NCBI RefSeq assembly: GCF_005239225.2
Contig: NC_133288.1
Coordinates: 9,616,169-9,680,168, forward strand
Reading direction: 5' to 3'
Source: Populus alba
Taxonomy: Eukaryota; Streptophyta; Magnoliopsida; Malpighiales; Salicaceae
Length of the DNA: 64,000 nucleotides
Below are positions 47,124 to 59,989 of this stretch, one piece after another. Position 1 is the stretch's first letter; each line of letters opens with the position of its first letter. Both the position numbers and the translations under genes were made by a program. The notes under the pieces are model-generated. The model was not told the origin of the DNA. It did no database searches and saw nothing but the letters and a program-made list of their open reading frames with translations.

Positions 47124-50100
47124 TCATGGAACCCCTTCTGACCATTCAAACTTGAAATCAGTTTCTCGGTGGTTTACCCCTTTATCTGACCATTTAGATT
47201 TGAAATTGTTTTCTTCTTGGTTTTTGATGACACTCACCAGATGCCGCTTCACCGATTTGCTATTCACTTCAAAGACAAATGCCATTTCCCTAATCTGAAG
47301 ATTCAACAATTTCAATGCTATTAGTTATCTTGCACACGAATAACAAATCCAAGTAAGAGATACAATAGCTTCAGGATGGAAGGACAAGGTAAATTCAACG
47401 GAACATATAAATGACAATAAGACAGTAAAACCACTCAAAATAGTTTCAAACTTATCAGACTTGAATACATGGGGAGTGCAGAAGCTGCATACCTCAATCA
47501 AACTACTTGATCTCAGTCCCATACTCTGTCCAGAAGCAAGTTCTTTGCCATTCAAAAACATTGGATTCTTACCAAGATTCTTCAAAAAGAAAGAACCATC
47601 TCCTTCCATCTTTATGAGTGCCTGATAAATGAGAGATAATCAGTTATACTTGCATGAAAATCAGAGCATGGGATCTTAAGAAGCTAAAAAGGCTTCAGAT
47701 GAATACAAATATAAGCAGTGAATATTTATCAAAAGAAAAAAAATTATCTACTTCAAGTTTTATAAAAATGTCAGCTAGAGACAGAGTTATAGAGATTATC
47801 TAATAACATCTGAATTCCGTCCAAATATTTATCATCTTTGAATTATAAATTGCTCATCAGGTGTGGAAAACAATGACCAGGATCCTTTGCCAAACTCAAA
47901 GGCTGTGAGATTACACAAATTCAATTCCACATGTATTTTTTTTCCCAGATGAATTTTTGTATTCCTTTATTGCTACTCTTTTCACCTCTTCTTTATGTCC
48001 TCTTCAGTTCCATGTTCCCTTGAGTTTTATGTAGTGATGTTCAGATATGCAGCCTCGTAGACCATGATATCTACATAAAAAATTTATGACTCCTACAAGT
48101 TGTTATCTGTAAATTAAAGAGAGTTTCCTCAAGTAAAAAAGAACAGTATAAACCCAAGGTCTGGTAATCAGCTGTAAATTCAAATCAGTAAAGAATAGAA
48201 TCAAAGAAAACTCAGAGAAATCTCACCTGCCGTCTTGATATTTTGTTGGCAGGCCCTTCTCTACCCAAATCAATATCAACATCCATATCCTCTGTCGCTC
48301 TGCCAAGCATAACCTACACATAAGCAGGAGGTTCATAAGAACAAGAGAGTTATCCTACATGGAAACAAATGATCTGACCCCGACACGTGATGTAGAAAAA
48401 GAAAAGGTCAACATTGATTTAACATGCCTCAGTGTCCTTGATATAATGCTTCAAATGGCGCCCATACAAGACAGCAAGTGCTCCTCGAGATGCAATGGCT
48501 CGTTGCATAGAAGACTGAGCACACTGTTCCAACCTTATAATTGCCCTCATTGCATCTTCATTCTGATATCTTGAGACTAGAAAGTTCAATTTAACAGAAA
48601 TCAGCTCAAAGTTACTTCAAAAAACAGTTACAATAGCAGACTTATCTCAATTGTCCAACTAAAGAATCAAAATGTCTTTCTCGTTTAATCATAAACTGAT
48701 GTTATTCACCAGATTCTATTAATTAGCAATAACCACAGCAATTTAAAAAGTTACTGAGGTTAGTTTGCAAGTATTTATAACTAAGCGTGTGATTCTTTGG
48801 TCAGTAGAGTTCGAACAATCAAGTAACACAAGAAGCAAAAATTGGTGCACAACAAGCAAACATTGGTGCCTGACCTTCGTGATTAAAAAATGAATCTGAA
48901 TCATCCGGGCATAGATCCATTTCAAGTATCTGAAAGGAGACAAATAAAAAAATATAAGAGAAATTTAGGAAATGTATTTAAACAGAATTCTTAGAATGCC
49001 ATCAATTAACAGAATCTAATTTACCATGGCTTCAATGTCTGAAAAGCAGGGAACATCATCATCACTCCCGGATTCTTCCTGATTTGATGTTGAGGGTACT
49101 GAAATAACTTTTATAGGCAAACTTAATTTTTCATGTAATGACCCAGACTTTGGCAGTCCCATTGTGGAAGGAGTAGGAGTTCCCAAGGCTACCCTGCCCT
49201 CGCTTGGGCTAGAAATTAAAGCAAGAGACTCGCATTTGGCACCACTGCAAACAGGTTGGTGTCTTGGACTGCTTACTGGCAACATACTGCACCCTACCAT
49301 CTGCGGAGAAGTAAGACATTGAGCAGGAATTTCTTCTTTCTTCAGCAAGATTATCTCTTGTTTGCAATCCTTTTTATCAAGGCTCGAGGAAGGCAGGTTG
49401 TGAGTCAGGTTAGAAATTTGTTCCATTACGGGAGAAGCAATTGTTTTACCTATGAAAATATCATCATTGCATGGGATTTCAAAGTCTTCCATATTCAACA
49501 TGCACTCCATCTCTCCATCATTTTCTTCAGCGGACAAAACTTTTGGTGCTGATGTAGATGGCGGTGCGTTCATTTCTGACACAAAATGAATATCCTGCTT
49601 ACCACCAACAGGATGTGATTCCTCTGCAAAAACCTCTAACTCTGCAGGGCATGCACCATCAGGTATTCCGAGGCTTGTATCGGAAGTTAACATCACTGGA
49701 TCTTTAACATCAGGCACATCACCCTGAACATCATTAGGAGAACTCACCAAAAGTGAAGTATTAATGCTATCATAACAAGCTTTATCTATAGCATCTTTCC
49801 CATTAACATCGATAAAAAGTGGCTCATTGTCATTTGGAAAGTTCAAGAGCGAGTCTGAAATATCTGGAAAATCAGATTCTGAAATTGCAATTGACCTATC
49901 ACGTACATCAAATACAGGTTCATCACGCAACTCTACTCTGGAGTGATCAACCTCAACTCCCACCAAACTCATTTTATACCCATTTACATCATCATGATTT
50001 ACAATCAAATCCCCTTCGCTTTGACCTTTACCTTTAACATTCACACTAGCTGGCATTTTAGGTGCAGAAACATCCTTCATCCCTTTCCATAATGGCACCC

Positions 50101-50975
50101 TTGGTGCCAAAGACTCAATTCGCCCTGCATGAATCAAAGCATCACTTTCTGGCACACCACATGGCCCAGGTTCCTCACTTCTCTCAGAATCTCGAAACTC
50201 AACTAATCCATCTTCAACATCCTGCACATCCTTTCGCACATTTTCTCTCTCAAAACATACATCCCCTTCCCCACCCTCATTTCCCCCAACAAATCCAAAA
50301 CGCACTCGATCATCCTCTCCAAATCCGCCATTCCCACCAAATCCAACACCCCCATCAAAAGAACCACCATCCAGCGAATCAAGAAAACAAAAATCACCAC
50401 ACCCTCCACCACCACGCTTCCGCAATTTCTTCCTCGTTGCATAATACAATTGCCGAACACATTCAATTTTTCTCTTCACAGAATCACTCTCTTTCACAAC
50501 AACACCAAATTTATTATTATTACTACTACTAGTAATAGTATTTACTTTGGAAAAGCACAAATTAGAAAGTTGTAACTCTACCATTCGACCAGACGCTTCA
50601 GCCGAAACATCATCATCATACAGTAAAGAATGCCAGCGATCACTCAATTCACGCACACTAAATTTCCTCGAAAATCTCACCGCCCCTTTCGCCAGCGCTT
50701 CCAACGAAGCACCTGCCTTTAATCAACAAAACAAAAAAAACAATCAAATTTATAAACGATTTTGATAGCTAGGGTTTGTTGTGAATTTGAGAAATGGGAA
50801 AGTGAAATCTAAGTTTAGAGAAAATGAGAATTGTGGAATGTGATTGAGAGAAAAGAGGAAATGAATTTACCTCGATAGCGTTTTTCAACAAGAGGTCGTC
50901 TTCGGGTATCCATGGAGGAGGAATTGAAGTGGTGTTAGTAACACTAGTAGTGGCAGTAGCAGAAATTGCTGCCAT
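47124..50975 (-). CDS. MCRS1-type FHA-domain protein (EMB1967-like)
   Basis: Seven exons: 50975-50871, 50716-49025, 48929-48875, 48576-48428, 48313-48227, 47621-47493, 47294-47124. All are in frame and give 795 residues. The N-terminus holds the microspherule-protein domain: WIPEDDLLLKNAIE, AGASLEALAKGAVRFSRKF and LSDRWHSLLYD (about residues 22-80). A long low-conservation, acidic and Gly-rich centre follows. The C-terminus has a conserved helix (RLEQCAQSSMQRAIASRGAL) leading into an FHA domain (about 668-750) with GR at 671-672, ISRRQ at about 691-695 and NGKEL. FHA domains bind phosphothreonine. The animal homologue MCRS1 is a subunit of INO80 and NSL chromatin complexes, and the Arabidopsis homologue is embryo-essential by name. 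A nuclear chromatin role is inferred from the family. The exon 4/5 junction needs a GC donor, and all other introns are GT-AG. Confidence 0.9.
48314..48427 (-). other. Intron 4 of the FHA gene, GC-AG type
   Basis: The exon ends ...GACACTGAG and the intron begins GCATGT (minus strand, 48427 downward). The acceptor is GTGTAG before GTTATGCTT. Only this junction keeps the conserved KHYIKDTE and VMLGR segments in frame. The nearest GT would add four bases and shift the frame. Confidence 0.8.
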
Positions 50976-52537
50976 AAATATGTAGTTTTTAACGTGTTGG
51001 AAGAGATTTGAATTTTTCGGAGAGTGGAACTGAAGGATTTGAATTCTGATTTTTATGGGAATTGGAATTTGGAGTGGATTTTCTTTTTTTCTTTTATGGT
51101 TTCTGTTTCTGATAGGGATTCTGGTGTGGTGCCTAGCGAGAGGGAGGAGTGAAATTAAAAAACGCGGGTAACGTTTCTGTCCATATCCGTTAGGATATTA
51201 CCGTACGGTCTTGGGAAACAATCTTTCGTTTAGACGACGCATATAATAATTATTTAATATAAGATTTTTTTTTAAAAAAAATTATAATTAGTGATATCTT
51301 ACTAATTATTTTTATATTTATTTTAAAAAATATATATTATTAAATAAAAAATATATATATAAAAATATTTTTATGGTGACATGTATTTTAATTATCTTCC
51401 TTTTATTTTAAAAAATAGAACAAGCTATTTAAAATAAAATCCATTTATAGACTCCACCAATTCAGTATTTGTATTTTTAAATTCTTTTTATGTTTATCAT
51501 TACTAATATTAAAAATAATTTAACTCAGGTAGAATAAAATTATTTGGGAATTTAAATTTCTTTTCGACTGTGGCTTTTTAAACTAAAAATAATGAGGTAC
51601 TTATTTTTTTCGGTTAGAAACAACTAGGTCCTTTTCATTTCGTTGCTCAAACGATTTATTTTCCCAATTACTCGTGGTGAAAATTATGGATGAGTAAAAA
51701 AATTTAAAAACTAATTAAACTGAAAAAATAAAAAAAATTGAAAAAATCAAACCATAAAAAAAAATTGATTAAAATTTTGAAAAAATCAACAGGTTCGGTT
51801 TCAGTTTTATAAGTCCAAAACCAAAAAAACCGAACCGAATCTAACCAAAATCTAAAAAAACTAGAAAAAACCGAGCTAAATCAGCAAAAACCAAGCCAAA
51901 TAAAAAAATCAAACCAAGCAAAAAAATTAAATCAAATAAAAAAATCAAACCAAACCGGTGTGATCCTCCCTAGTGAAAATCTAAAGAAAAGAGATAAAAT
52001 CTAAAGGAAATCTATCGCTAGCAAAAAGAAATGGAAAGGAAATATAAAATATTTAACAATCTTATTTTATAAGGTTTAAAAGTATGATAAAAGTTTTTTT
52101 TATTCTAAAATATATTAAAATAATTTTTTTATTTTGAAAAAATTATTTGTAATATTAGAAAATCCAAATAATTTGAAAATATATATAAAAAATAATTTAA
52201 AAAAATAATTTTTTTTTAAAAAACTTTTAAGATACAAAAACAAATAATCACTTGAAATAAAGAGATTTTTCTGCCATCTCCAGTACCAGTGCACAAAATT
52301 CCCAGGTTCTCCAAATGGCCATTTGCACTCAGTTGCTCAAATCACAGTCTAATAAGTTTACCAACACATTATCCTGATGCACCAAATTACAATCTATATA
52401 AGCATAAATATAGTTTAATTATATCTGCAGTGGACTATAATCAGTCCACCTCACTACGTTCTTCATTATTCAACATCAGGTAGCATCTCTGATTAGCACG
52501 AGAGCACTCAGATTAGATGTCTGAAGACTAGGACCAC
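50976..52537. other. Intergenic, 5' of the FHA gene and 3' of the MADS gene
   Basis: AT-rich. Around 51690-51960 is a low-complexity run of aaccaaa, aaccgaa and aaaaatc units, in places near-periodic. No gene is supported. Confidence 0.5.
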
Positions 52538-54121
52538 TCAAGGAAGACGGAGGTCATGAGGTCCGAACCCACCAGCAAGGTGAAGATTAGGATGGTGGTG
52601 GTGGTGCCCCTGGTGCAGGCGGAATGCATAGAGGTTGGAAGCCCCATTTACAAGAGCAGCAGCAGATTCATAATCTCCTTCACTTTCCACGAATCCATAT
52701 CGTGGATCCTCCATTTTTGCTTCCTTGAATTCCAAAAGAAAACCATAAAAAGAAGAAGAAATTCTCTGGTTTAGTCCTTCTGTTTATTCTAAGTTGAGAA
52801 GTTGGTGAAAACAAGACATGAAAGTTTAGATTCTTACATATTCCATCCAGAGGTTTCCATGTCTCTCCTCCAAACTCCTTACCTGCAATTATTTATATAA
52901 CAAGAGTGATTTGTTCTTCCAAAAGCTGCGTTCATGAAATTGAAAACGCATTTTATATATCACTAACCTTCTTTTTATAGGTGTCGGTTTGTGTTTTGAT
53001 AACATGGTACTGTAAACAGTCAAAGAATGTTGAAATTGTTAGTATAAACTGTTAATTTGACAAGGAATGTTCCTAAAATATGAAATGAGTGCAAGGGCAT
53101 GCATGCACCCAGCATCCAGTTCATGAAAGCCCATAACGCTAAAATAAAGAAGCATAATTAAGTTCTAAGGTGTATAAATTTTCCTTAAAACAATAATTAA
53201 ATTTTCCTTTGAGCCAACAAATGTGAAGATCATAATTAATTAATATTTTTTATTAATAAATGTCCACAAAATTAACAAGAAGCCCAAATCACTTTTAGGA
53301 TTTAGGAAAAGCCCCAAATCAAATCCAGCATCTGACATACCTTCCTGCCACGGACACCATTCAAGGCTTCAGTCATATTTTGTTCAAGAACGCGCAGATG
53401 ATCAATGCTCAATTCATTGAGGTCCTCTCCTATCCTCTGCCTGTTAAAACCAACACCTTAATTAGCAGCTCCACTTCACAAATATTCCCCTAATTAAAAA
53501 GAAATAAACTAAAACCACAACCACAACCATATACAAACATACATACGTACGTACGTACGTACATGTATGGATCATCAAGGTTCTTTCTTTTTCAAAGTTA
53601 CCTGATTTCTTTTTTCAGCTTATGATTGATATCTGTCAGCTTCCGCAATTGCTCTTGCATTTTCTGCAAACCTCACAAACAAAATCCTTTGAATATAGAT
53701 CAAACATTAGAAGAAAGGCAGAAAGAGATGTTAACCTCGTATTGAGCGCTCCACAGATCTATGCCTAAAGCCTTCTGATATTGATCGTAGATCTTCTTTG
53801 TCCTGGTCATAATAATAAAACCAACACGTACAGTTCCATTATTAAGGTTTCATATAGCTTCGTCATCGAAGACAGAGAGATCAAAGAAAAAAAAAAAGAA
53901 ATACTTTGAGAGAAACATATATTGTACACGTACGTCGTGGAGGGGCTAATGTACTCATGGAATTTGTTGGTGTTGGAGAACATGATAAGAGAGACCTTAG
54001 CATCACAAAGAACAGTGAGTTCCTGGGCTTTCTTGAAAATACCATTTCTTCTTTTTGAGTAGGTGACTTGCCTGTTAGTGGGGTTTTCAATCTTTTTGAT
54101 CTCAATCTTTCCACGACCCAT
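52538..54121 (-). CDS. B-class MADS-box protein, AP3/DEF family, TM6 (paleoAP3) lineage
   Basis: Seven exons: 54121-53934, 53802-53736, 53663-53602, 53440-53341, 53009-52968, 52882-52838, 52723-52538. Their lengths (188, 67, 62, 100, 42, 45, 186) match the canonical AP3/DEF gene structure, and all introns are GT-AG. The 229-residue product has the MADS domain (1-60, [20 protein letters not shown]), an I region, a K domain (about 88-165, with [20 protein letters not shown]) and a C-terminus ending [11 protein letters not shown]. The GxHDLRL ending is the paleoAP3 motif that euAP3 proteins lack. B-class proteins pair with PI/GLO partners to bind CArG boxes and specify petals and stamens; in dioecious poplars they act in staminate and carpellate flowers. 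A run of five His lies in the C-terminal region. Poplar PTD is a candidate name, but I cannot fix which paralogue this is. Confidence 0.94.
53541..53564. repeat. (ACGT)n tetranucleotide repeat in intron 3 of the MADS gene
   Basis: About five units of the self-complementary tetranucleotide ACGT, flanked by ACAT units, within the intron between exons 3 and 4. Confidence 0.9.
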
Positions 54122-57100
54122 AGTTTTCCTTTACTTTTTTTTTCTGAAAGCTGTAGCAGTAAATAAAATGTGGAGGGAGAGAGAGACAACAAGGGTGTCT
54201 TGCACAGTGGCTTCTTGAAGGGAAAGAGAAGAAGATGAAAAAGGAAGAGAAGTGATCAAGTGAAGTTTCTAAACAAGGAAAGGGAGATGGAAAGTTGATT
54301 GTTGCGTAACTAAGAATGTCTGTGGTTTCTGAGGGTAGTTTGAAATACTGGGAAGTTCATCGACCTTGACAGGACATGAAAGCAATTTACTGATAAGACC
54401 TTTCCTTAAACCTCCTCTTCCATAACTGTGTTAGGGACGCTTAGTTGATAATGATAATCCTTCATAATTTGGTGCAAAGCTCTCCCCTCTGTTGGTTTGG
54501 TCTTGTTTATGGATCACTTGTTTGCCAGTGGTATATTTATGTTTTTAGAAACTTTTTAATTTTTTTTTCTAGTTTTAAATTAATTTTTCTAATGTGTTTT
54601 TGTATTGTTTTAATGTGTTATTGTTAAAAATAAAATTTAAAAAATAAAATAAAAATTATTTTAATAGTTTTCCATAAAAAAATAGTTTTTAAAAAATTAT
54701 AATTCTTTCAGACCAACTCTAAATATACGTAGAAGTTATTTGGGCCAAATTAATTTAAGAATCGATTAGAGAATTTGACAAAATTATATATATGCGATTA
54801 TTCATTTGAAAAACATTTGAAAATTTTTATTGTGTTTTTAGAGTAAAAAATAAATTTAAAAAATTTATTTTAATATATTTTTAAATAATAATTATTTTAA
54901 AAAAATAATATCCACCGTAATCTCAAACAAACCATTAACGTCAACAGAAATGAGAGGCAATTTGACCTTGCTAAATAATGAGTTTGGAGGCAAGGAAAAT
55001 GCATCCATGAATCAAATCTGATTATATATAAATATATTGTTGTTGTTTCTTAATTAAATAATGAATCTTTTAAAATAAATCTTCAATTTACTTTTTTATT
55101 ATTTAAATTCAATTGTATATCATACTTATAATAAAATTCAATATTTGTATGGACCTTATATTAATATGTACATTGCATATTGGTTATCAAACTATATTGT
55201 AATTTAAAAAAGTTACATGTTTTTTTATTAATGTGAAATCATTGAAGCTGCGCCGCAAGTGTGAAGGAATATATTTTTCCTCTTCTCTGAACCGATTAAT
55301 ACGGGATGAAGATGTAAGAAAATTAGAAGTCCCAAACATTATAAATTTGGTTCTTTAAGCTTATATGATAAAACAAATTCAGTAACTAGAAAAGGTAGGA
55401 TTGGATCAATGTTGCCAAACAAGTTTCTTCTTTTCTTTAATTCTCGAGTTAAAATCTTGAAATTAATTAGATCTTTTGAGAACGAAACTTATTCTTTAAT
55501 GGCCTACAAACTCAAGCATAAAATTGTAAAACACCAGCATAATATTTTGTGGGTGTTGAGGCAAAATTCTATTATAGAATTGCTTATGAAAAATCATCAT
55601 CGAAAAGTACCTTGTCGAGGTTTTTTATTTAATTGGCATTGAAAGATACTATATAATATATATATATATATTCATCAGCAATTTTGTTGCTATTTAGTCT
55701 CTTAATAAAATTTATCATTGATAATTTCATTGGTTAATTGCTAAATATTGAGTGGAAATACAAATGAAGAATTTTATTTTGTTGGTGATTTCATCAAAGA
55801 TTGTAATTTTTTTTTTTGTATTTTATATTTTTTAACCACAACAATGAGGTAGCTCACAATAAACCACAACAAAAATACATTTCTAAAACAAAATTTACTA
55901 ATACAAATTTCACGATTCATTTAAATATTTCACAAGAAGGAATATTCACCATGCATGTCTAAGTGAAAATATATATCACTCTTTAGTTGAAAAGATTACA
56001 ATTTTAAATATTTCACAAGAGTGGTAATTTGAAGAAACAAAATAAAATTAATTTTTTTTAAAAAAATACTTTTAAAACACTGGAAATTACACTCTTTAAC
56101 TGTTTGAGATTATGGTAGCGATGACAGTTCAAAGTACTTTTTACTTAAAAATAATCAAAATAAAGTTTTTTTATTTTTAAAAAATTTATTTTTAACATCA
56201 GCACATCAAAACTATTTAAAATTAAAAAAAATTATTTTAAAAAAAAATTAAATTTTTTAAAAAATACGACCTGACCGTGTTCCCAAACACATTAGCTTGT
56301 TCATGGGAGCTGAAACCTATCCTCTACTCCTTATTTACTACTCTATGAGTCATCTATACTGCTATTCTGTCCAAAAGTCCAACAAGCTATTCATTTTTAC
56401 CATGGAACTACAACTATGAAAATCAATCACACTATCATCATACTCATCTAACTATTTAAACACTTATCATATCTATTTGAATACAGCTGAATCATCGTCT
56501 CTGTAACCAATTATGAAAGAGATGTACACTAAATAGTCACTTGGACCCATATACGATCCTCCAAACATGTTGTCGATTCTTAAGAAATTTCCATGACTTA
56601 GTGAAGGAATTCTCATTTTCCACTTAATTGAGAAGCATGATTTTCTTAAAATTTTATTTGTTTTTGTATTTGTAGTTTGAAAAAAAAAAAGTTAGTTTTC
56701 AAAAATCACCTTTTATTATGGTATGTTTGATTTAAATAGATATTTGGTTAAAACTATAATTAAAATATTTCTAAAAAAAGTAAATAATAAGTGTTTCTTT
56801 AATAATTGAAGTTGTTGCTTGTTAAATTACTAAAAAGAACAACTAATTTATATATCAATTTGCATGTTAACAATGCTTTTTTATAATTTGTGGTCAAAAC
56901 ACAAAAAAATATATTGTGGTTGTAATTTGAAAAAAAAAATAATTTTTTTTAAAAATCACTTTTACTTTTAATTGGGCTAAGTAAAAATATATGTGAAGTT
57001 AAAATTATGGTTTGAATTGTTGTTTGACCAAAAACATGTTATAATATGTTTGGTTAAAATATTGGGTTATTTTGGTTTCTTTTTATAATGGTTTTTTTTT

Positions 57101-59989
57101 TTTTTTTTTCTCTTTTCAAAAATTATCGGTAGAGAGACAACTTTGTTTTCAAATCAACTTCAAAAGCATGTGTGAGTTGCTTCTTGTGAATTTGCGGTTG
57201 AATCACGAATATAATTGGGCCTCACATTTTAAAAATGTGGTTGAAAGTTTAACCAAACAATAATTTCTTTGGTTTCTCCAAAACACACCAGCTACCTAAA
57301 AACCAAACACCCTCTAAGATTTTAATCAAATAAAAATTTAAGCAAAATAAAAAAGGTCTCCATGTAAGTGACTAACAACTTATATCAAGGCCAAGAACCC
57401 AAAATCTGAAGAACAAAAATTCAGATTAGATTAAATAATATAAAACTTTTTTTTTAAAAAAAAGACTAGAACGATATTTGAATAAAAGCATAATATATCC
57501 TTTCATCCCATGTTTTTTAACCAGTGGATAAGAAACTTACCTAGCTGCAAAACTGAAATGCTGATAGAATTAGTGGGCAGGAGGAATTTGATAGAGATTA
57601 GAGGAATGGTGAATTAAGAGGGAGAAGAAAACTCAAGACCTAATTCAGGTTGAGGAATAAGGGATCGAACTAAATAAGAAAAGAAGAAGAAAATCATGGC
57701 TTTGTAGGGCACCTGCTGTGGTGATTTGTGCAACTTTTAAGGGAAAAAACAAATTGACATCACACCTTTAATGGTATATAGAGAGATAGGACATATTAAA
57801 TAAATATAAGTAACATTAATATATATAATTATGCTATAAAATGTTCAAATTTCATTTATGATGCAAAATGAGATTAATTAATAGTGATATATAATGTTTA
57901 TCAATAATTGCTTTGTTAAATTTTAGATATTTTGCGATATTAATGTGTATGTCATAATGTTGCTTTTGTTTTTAAAAAAATACCTCTAATATCAGGATTT
58001 AATTATGACAATTTTATAATTATCATAAATTAACCTAAATTAATTGTATTATGATGAAAAAATCAATCATCATAAAAAATGATAATATATATTTTTTAAT
58101 ATATTTTAGGTAAAATACTTTAATATAACAATCTACAATAACCCAATTTTTTTTTAAAAGAATTCATCCTCAAATTTTTTTTTTTTCAATTACTGCATTC
58201 CATGTCCAAATCATGATCAATTTATTAGAATTTGTTAAAGAAAAAAAATTCAATTAAAGAAACAAATTATAAAATAAGGAGAAATCTTATTGCCAATCTC
58301 AAATTCACTAGAAATAGTTTTATTTAGTCCACCTACTTTCCTTTCTTTTATTTTGCAATCCCTACAGTTTTTATATATTTAATTTTGATTCAAAAATTTA
58401 GTTTATTTATATTTCAATCTTTCAAGTTTTCGTAAAGAACTAGGTTGTTTGAAAATACAAAAAAAAAGAGAAAATTGACAAATGATAACTTTTCAACAAC
58501 GAAACTTGTCATTTCATGTGTTAATAAGTTTTATTAGATAGGGGGTTTTGATGGTAGTGATTTTTTTTCTATAAAATGCATAACAAGGTAGATCAAGTTT
58601 AATTTAGATTTTTCGATTCAGTTCATTTTTAATTTTTTTGAAGTGATTTTGAGGTGTTTTGGGGTTGGTAAGTGGTTTATGGAGAATTTTACAATGTGTT
58701 TAAGAAAAAAAAATTTAAATTAAGTTTTTGATATCCAAAAATTTGAAGGTGATAAAAAAATATAACAATAAATGACAGGTTACCTGCCACTACATGTGAC
58801 TGTCACCCGCTTAATTAAAAAAAATAGATAATGTATCATCTATTTCTTGAAAAAAACATAATAATAGACCACTGGTCGTCTGCCACTATCAGAAGCTTGC
58901 AACCCGCTTAATGAAAAATATAGATGACACGTCGGACTCCTTGGAAAAAAAAGAAAGAAAAAAGACTTGTTCTTGTATCTTAAGGACCAGGAATGGCCCA
59001 TCTACGTACTGGGTCAAGTCTTGAGTGCTAAGCAAAGGGAAAGTTGGGAATGATCAAGCAAGTTTAAGTCTGAAAGTTCGGAGACTTGTTCATTACTTTT
59101 ATGCATGTCTCCAATTCACTCCATTTGTTAATGCACCGACGAAGAGTTGTGGTTCATACGAATCATATTTTATACACGAATAAAAATATGAAGAGAATGT
59201 CTTCCTAAGAAGATGGAAGACATCGCCCAATATTGGATGTGTTTCTGCAAGCATCATGCGAATTATTTACCAAATTGGAGTTCCCATGAGTTCTTATTAG
59301 CATCATGAATGCAGCTAATTAATTTCAGTTGCTGATGTTGAATGATTCTGTGGCAATTCTGTGATGGATACATTGGATTTGCATCGCAAGAGTTCTTCCT
59401 ATCCACGGGTTTTTTCCTATATGTACGAGGGAGAGTGCACTGGCACTGGAGAAGGTTTAGTGGCAGTTTTCATTTTGAATCAATAATAGATTCCTACCAA
59501 AACAATATAGCGATTAAAAATTGGATTAAAAAACTATGTTATCATGGTGCTGGCTGGATCACAGTGAACTCTATTAGTCATAGGTCCCTATTACGCACAC
59601 GCAATCCCTGGTAGTCTCTGTCAATTTATCTGTTAAGCTCCATGAGTATCACAATGATCTGCTAAGTGGTGAAGGAGGGCTTTTAGGGTTAGCGAACAGG
59701 TGAGATCCCAGATTTATGGATGCAGCTAAGAGGACAAGTTAGTGAGTTATGAGCGACGAACTTTCTGATGCCAAATTTCTCCCCTCGGGATACTTTATAT
59801 CTATGCAGTGATTATAGTAGTGATAGGTTTACTTGACAATAACAAAAACATTAACCTAGCTGTATTTCAAAAGAAGATTTTACATTTTAAAGAAAGAAAA
59901 GTTCTACAGTAAGCTTCCATTTGCAAGTCCATAAACTGTTGAGAAGGGGCAGCACAAGATTATGAACCAGATGCTGTTTCTCTTCTTGA
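54122..59989. other. Gene-poor region 5' of the MADS gene
   Basis: The first few hundred bases should hold the MADS promoter; no perfect CArG box (CC-6 A/T-GG) was seen in 54122-54440. Further along are MITE-like copies (a weak reversed one near 54545-54700 and a clear one at 56105-56305) and a repeated block at about 56640-57070. Short frames at 55409-55642 and 59342-59614 have no recognisable domain. Confidence 0.5.
56105..56305 (+). repeat. MITE-like element
   Basis: Near the start it has gattatggtagcgatgacag, the core is aacatcagcacatcaaaact, and it ends gaccgtgttcccaaacacat. The end gttcccaaaca is the inverse of the tgtttggga start seen at 25915 and 14203. This is the best-preserved 3' end of the family in the window. 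Confidence 0.6.

Noticed and set aside
50062..50532. His/Gln-rich 156-codon frame on the + strand
   Set aside because: It lies antisense to the large second exon of the FHA gene, and its composition is the mirror of the sense codons.
54122..54440. CArG box for MADS autoregulation
   Set aside because: The only near match (ccttgacagg) has G and C in the central six positions, so it is not a CArG box.
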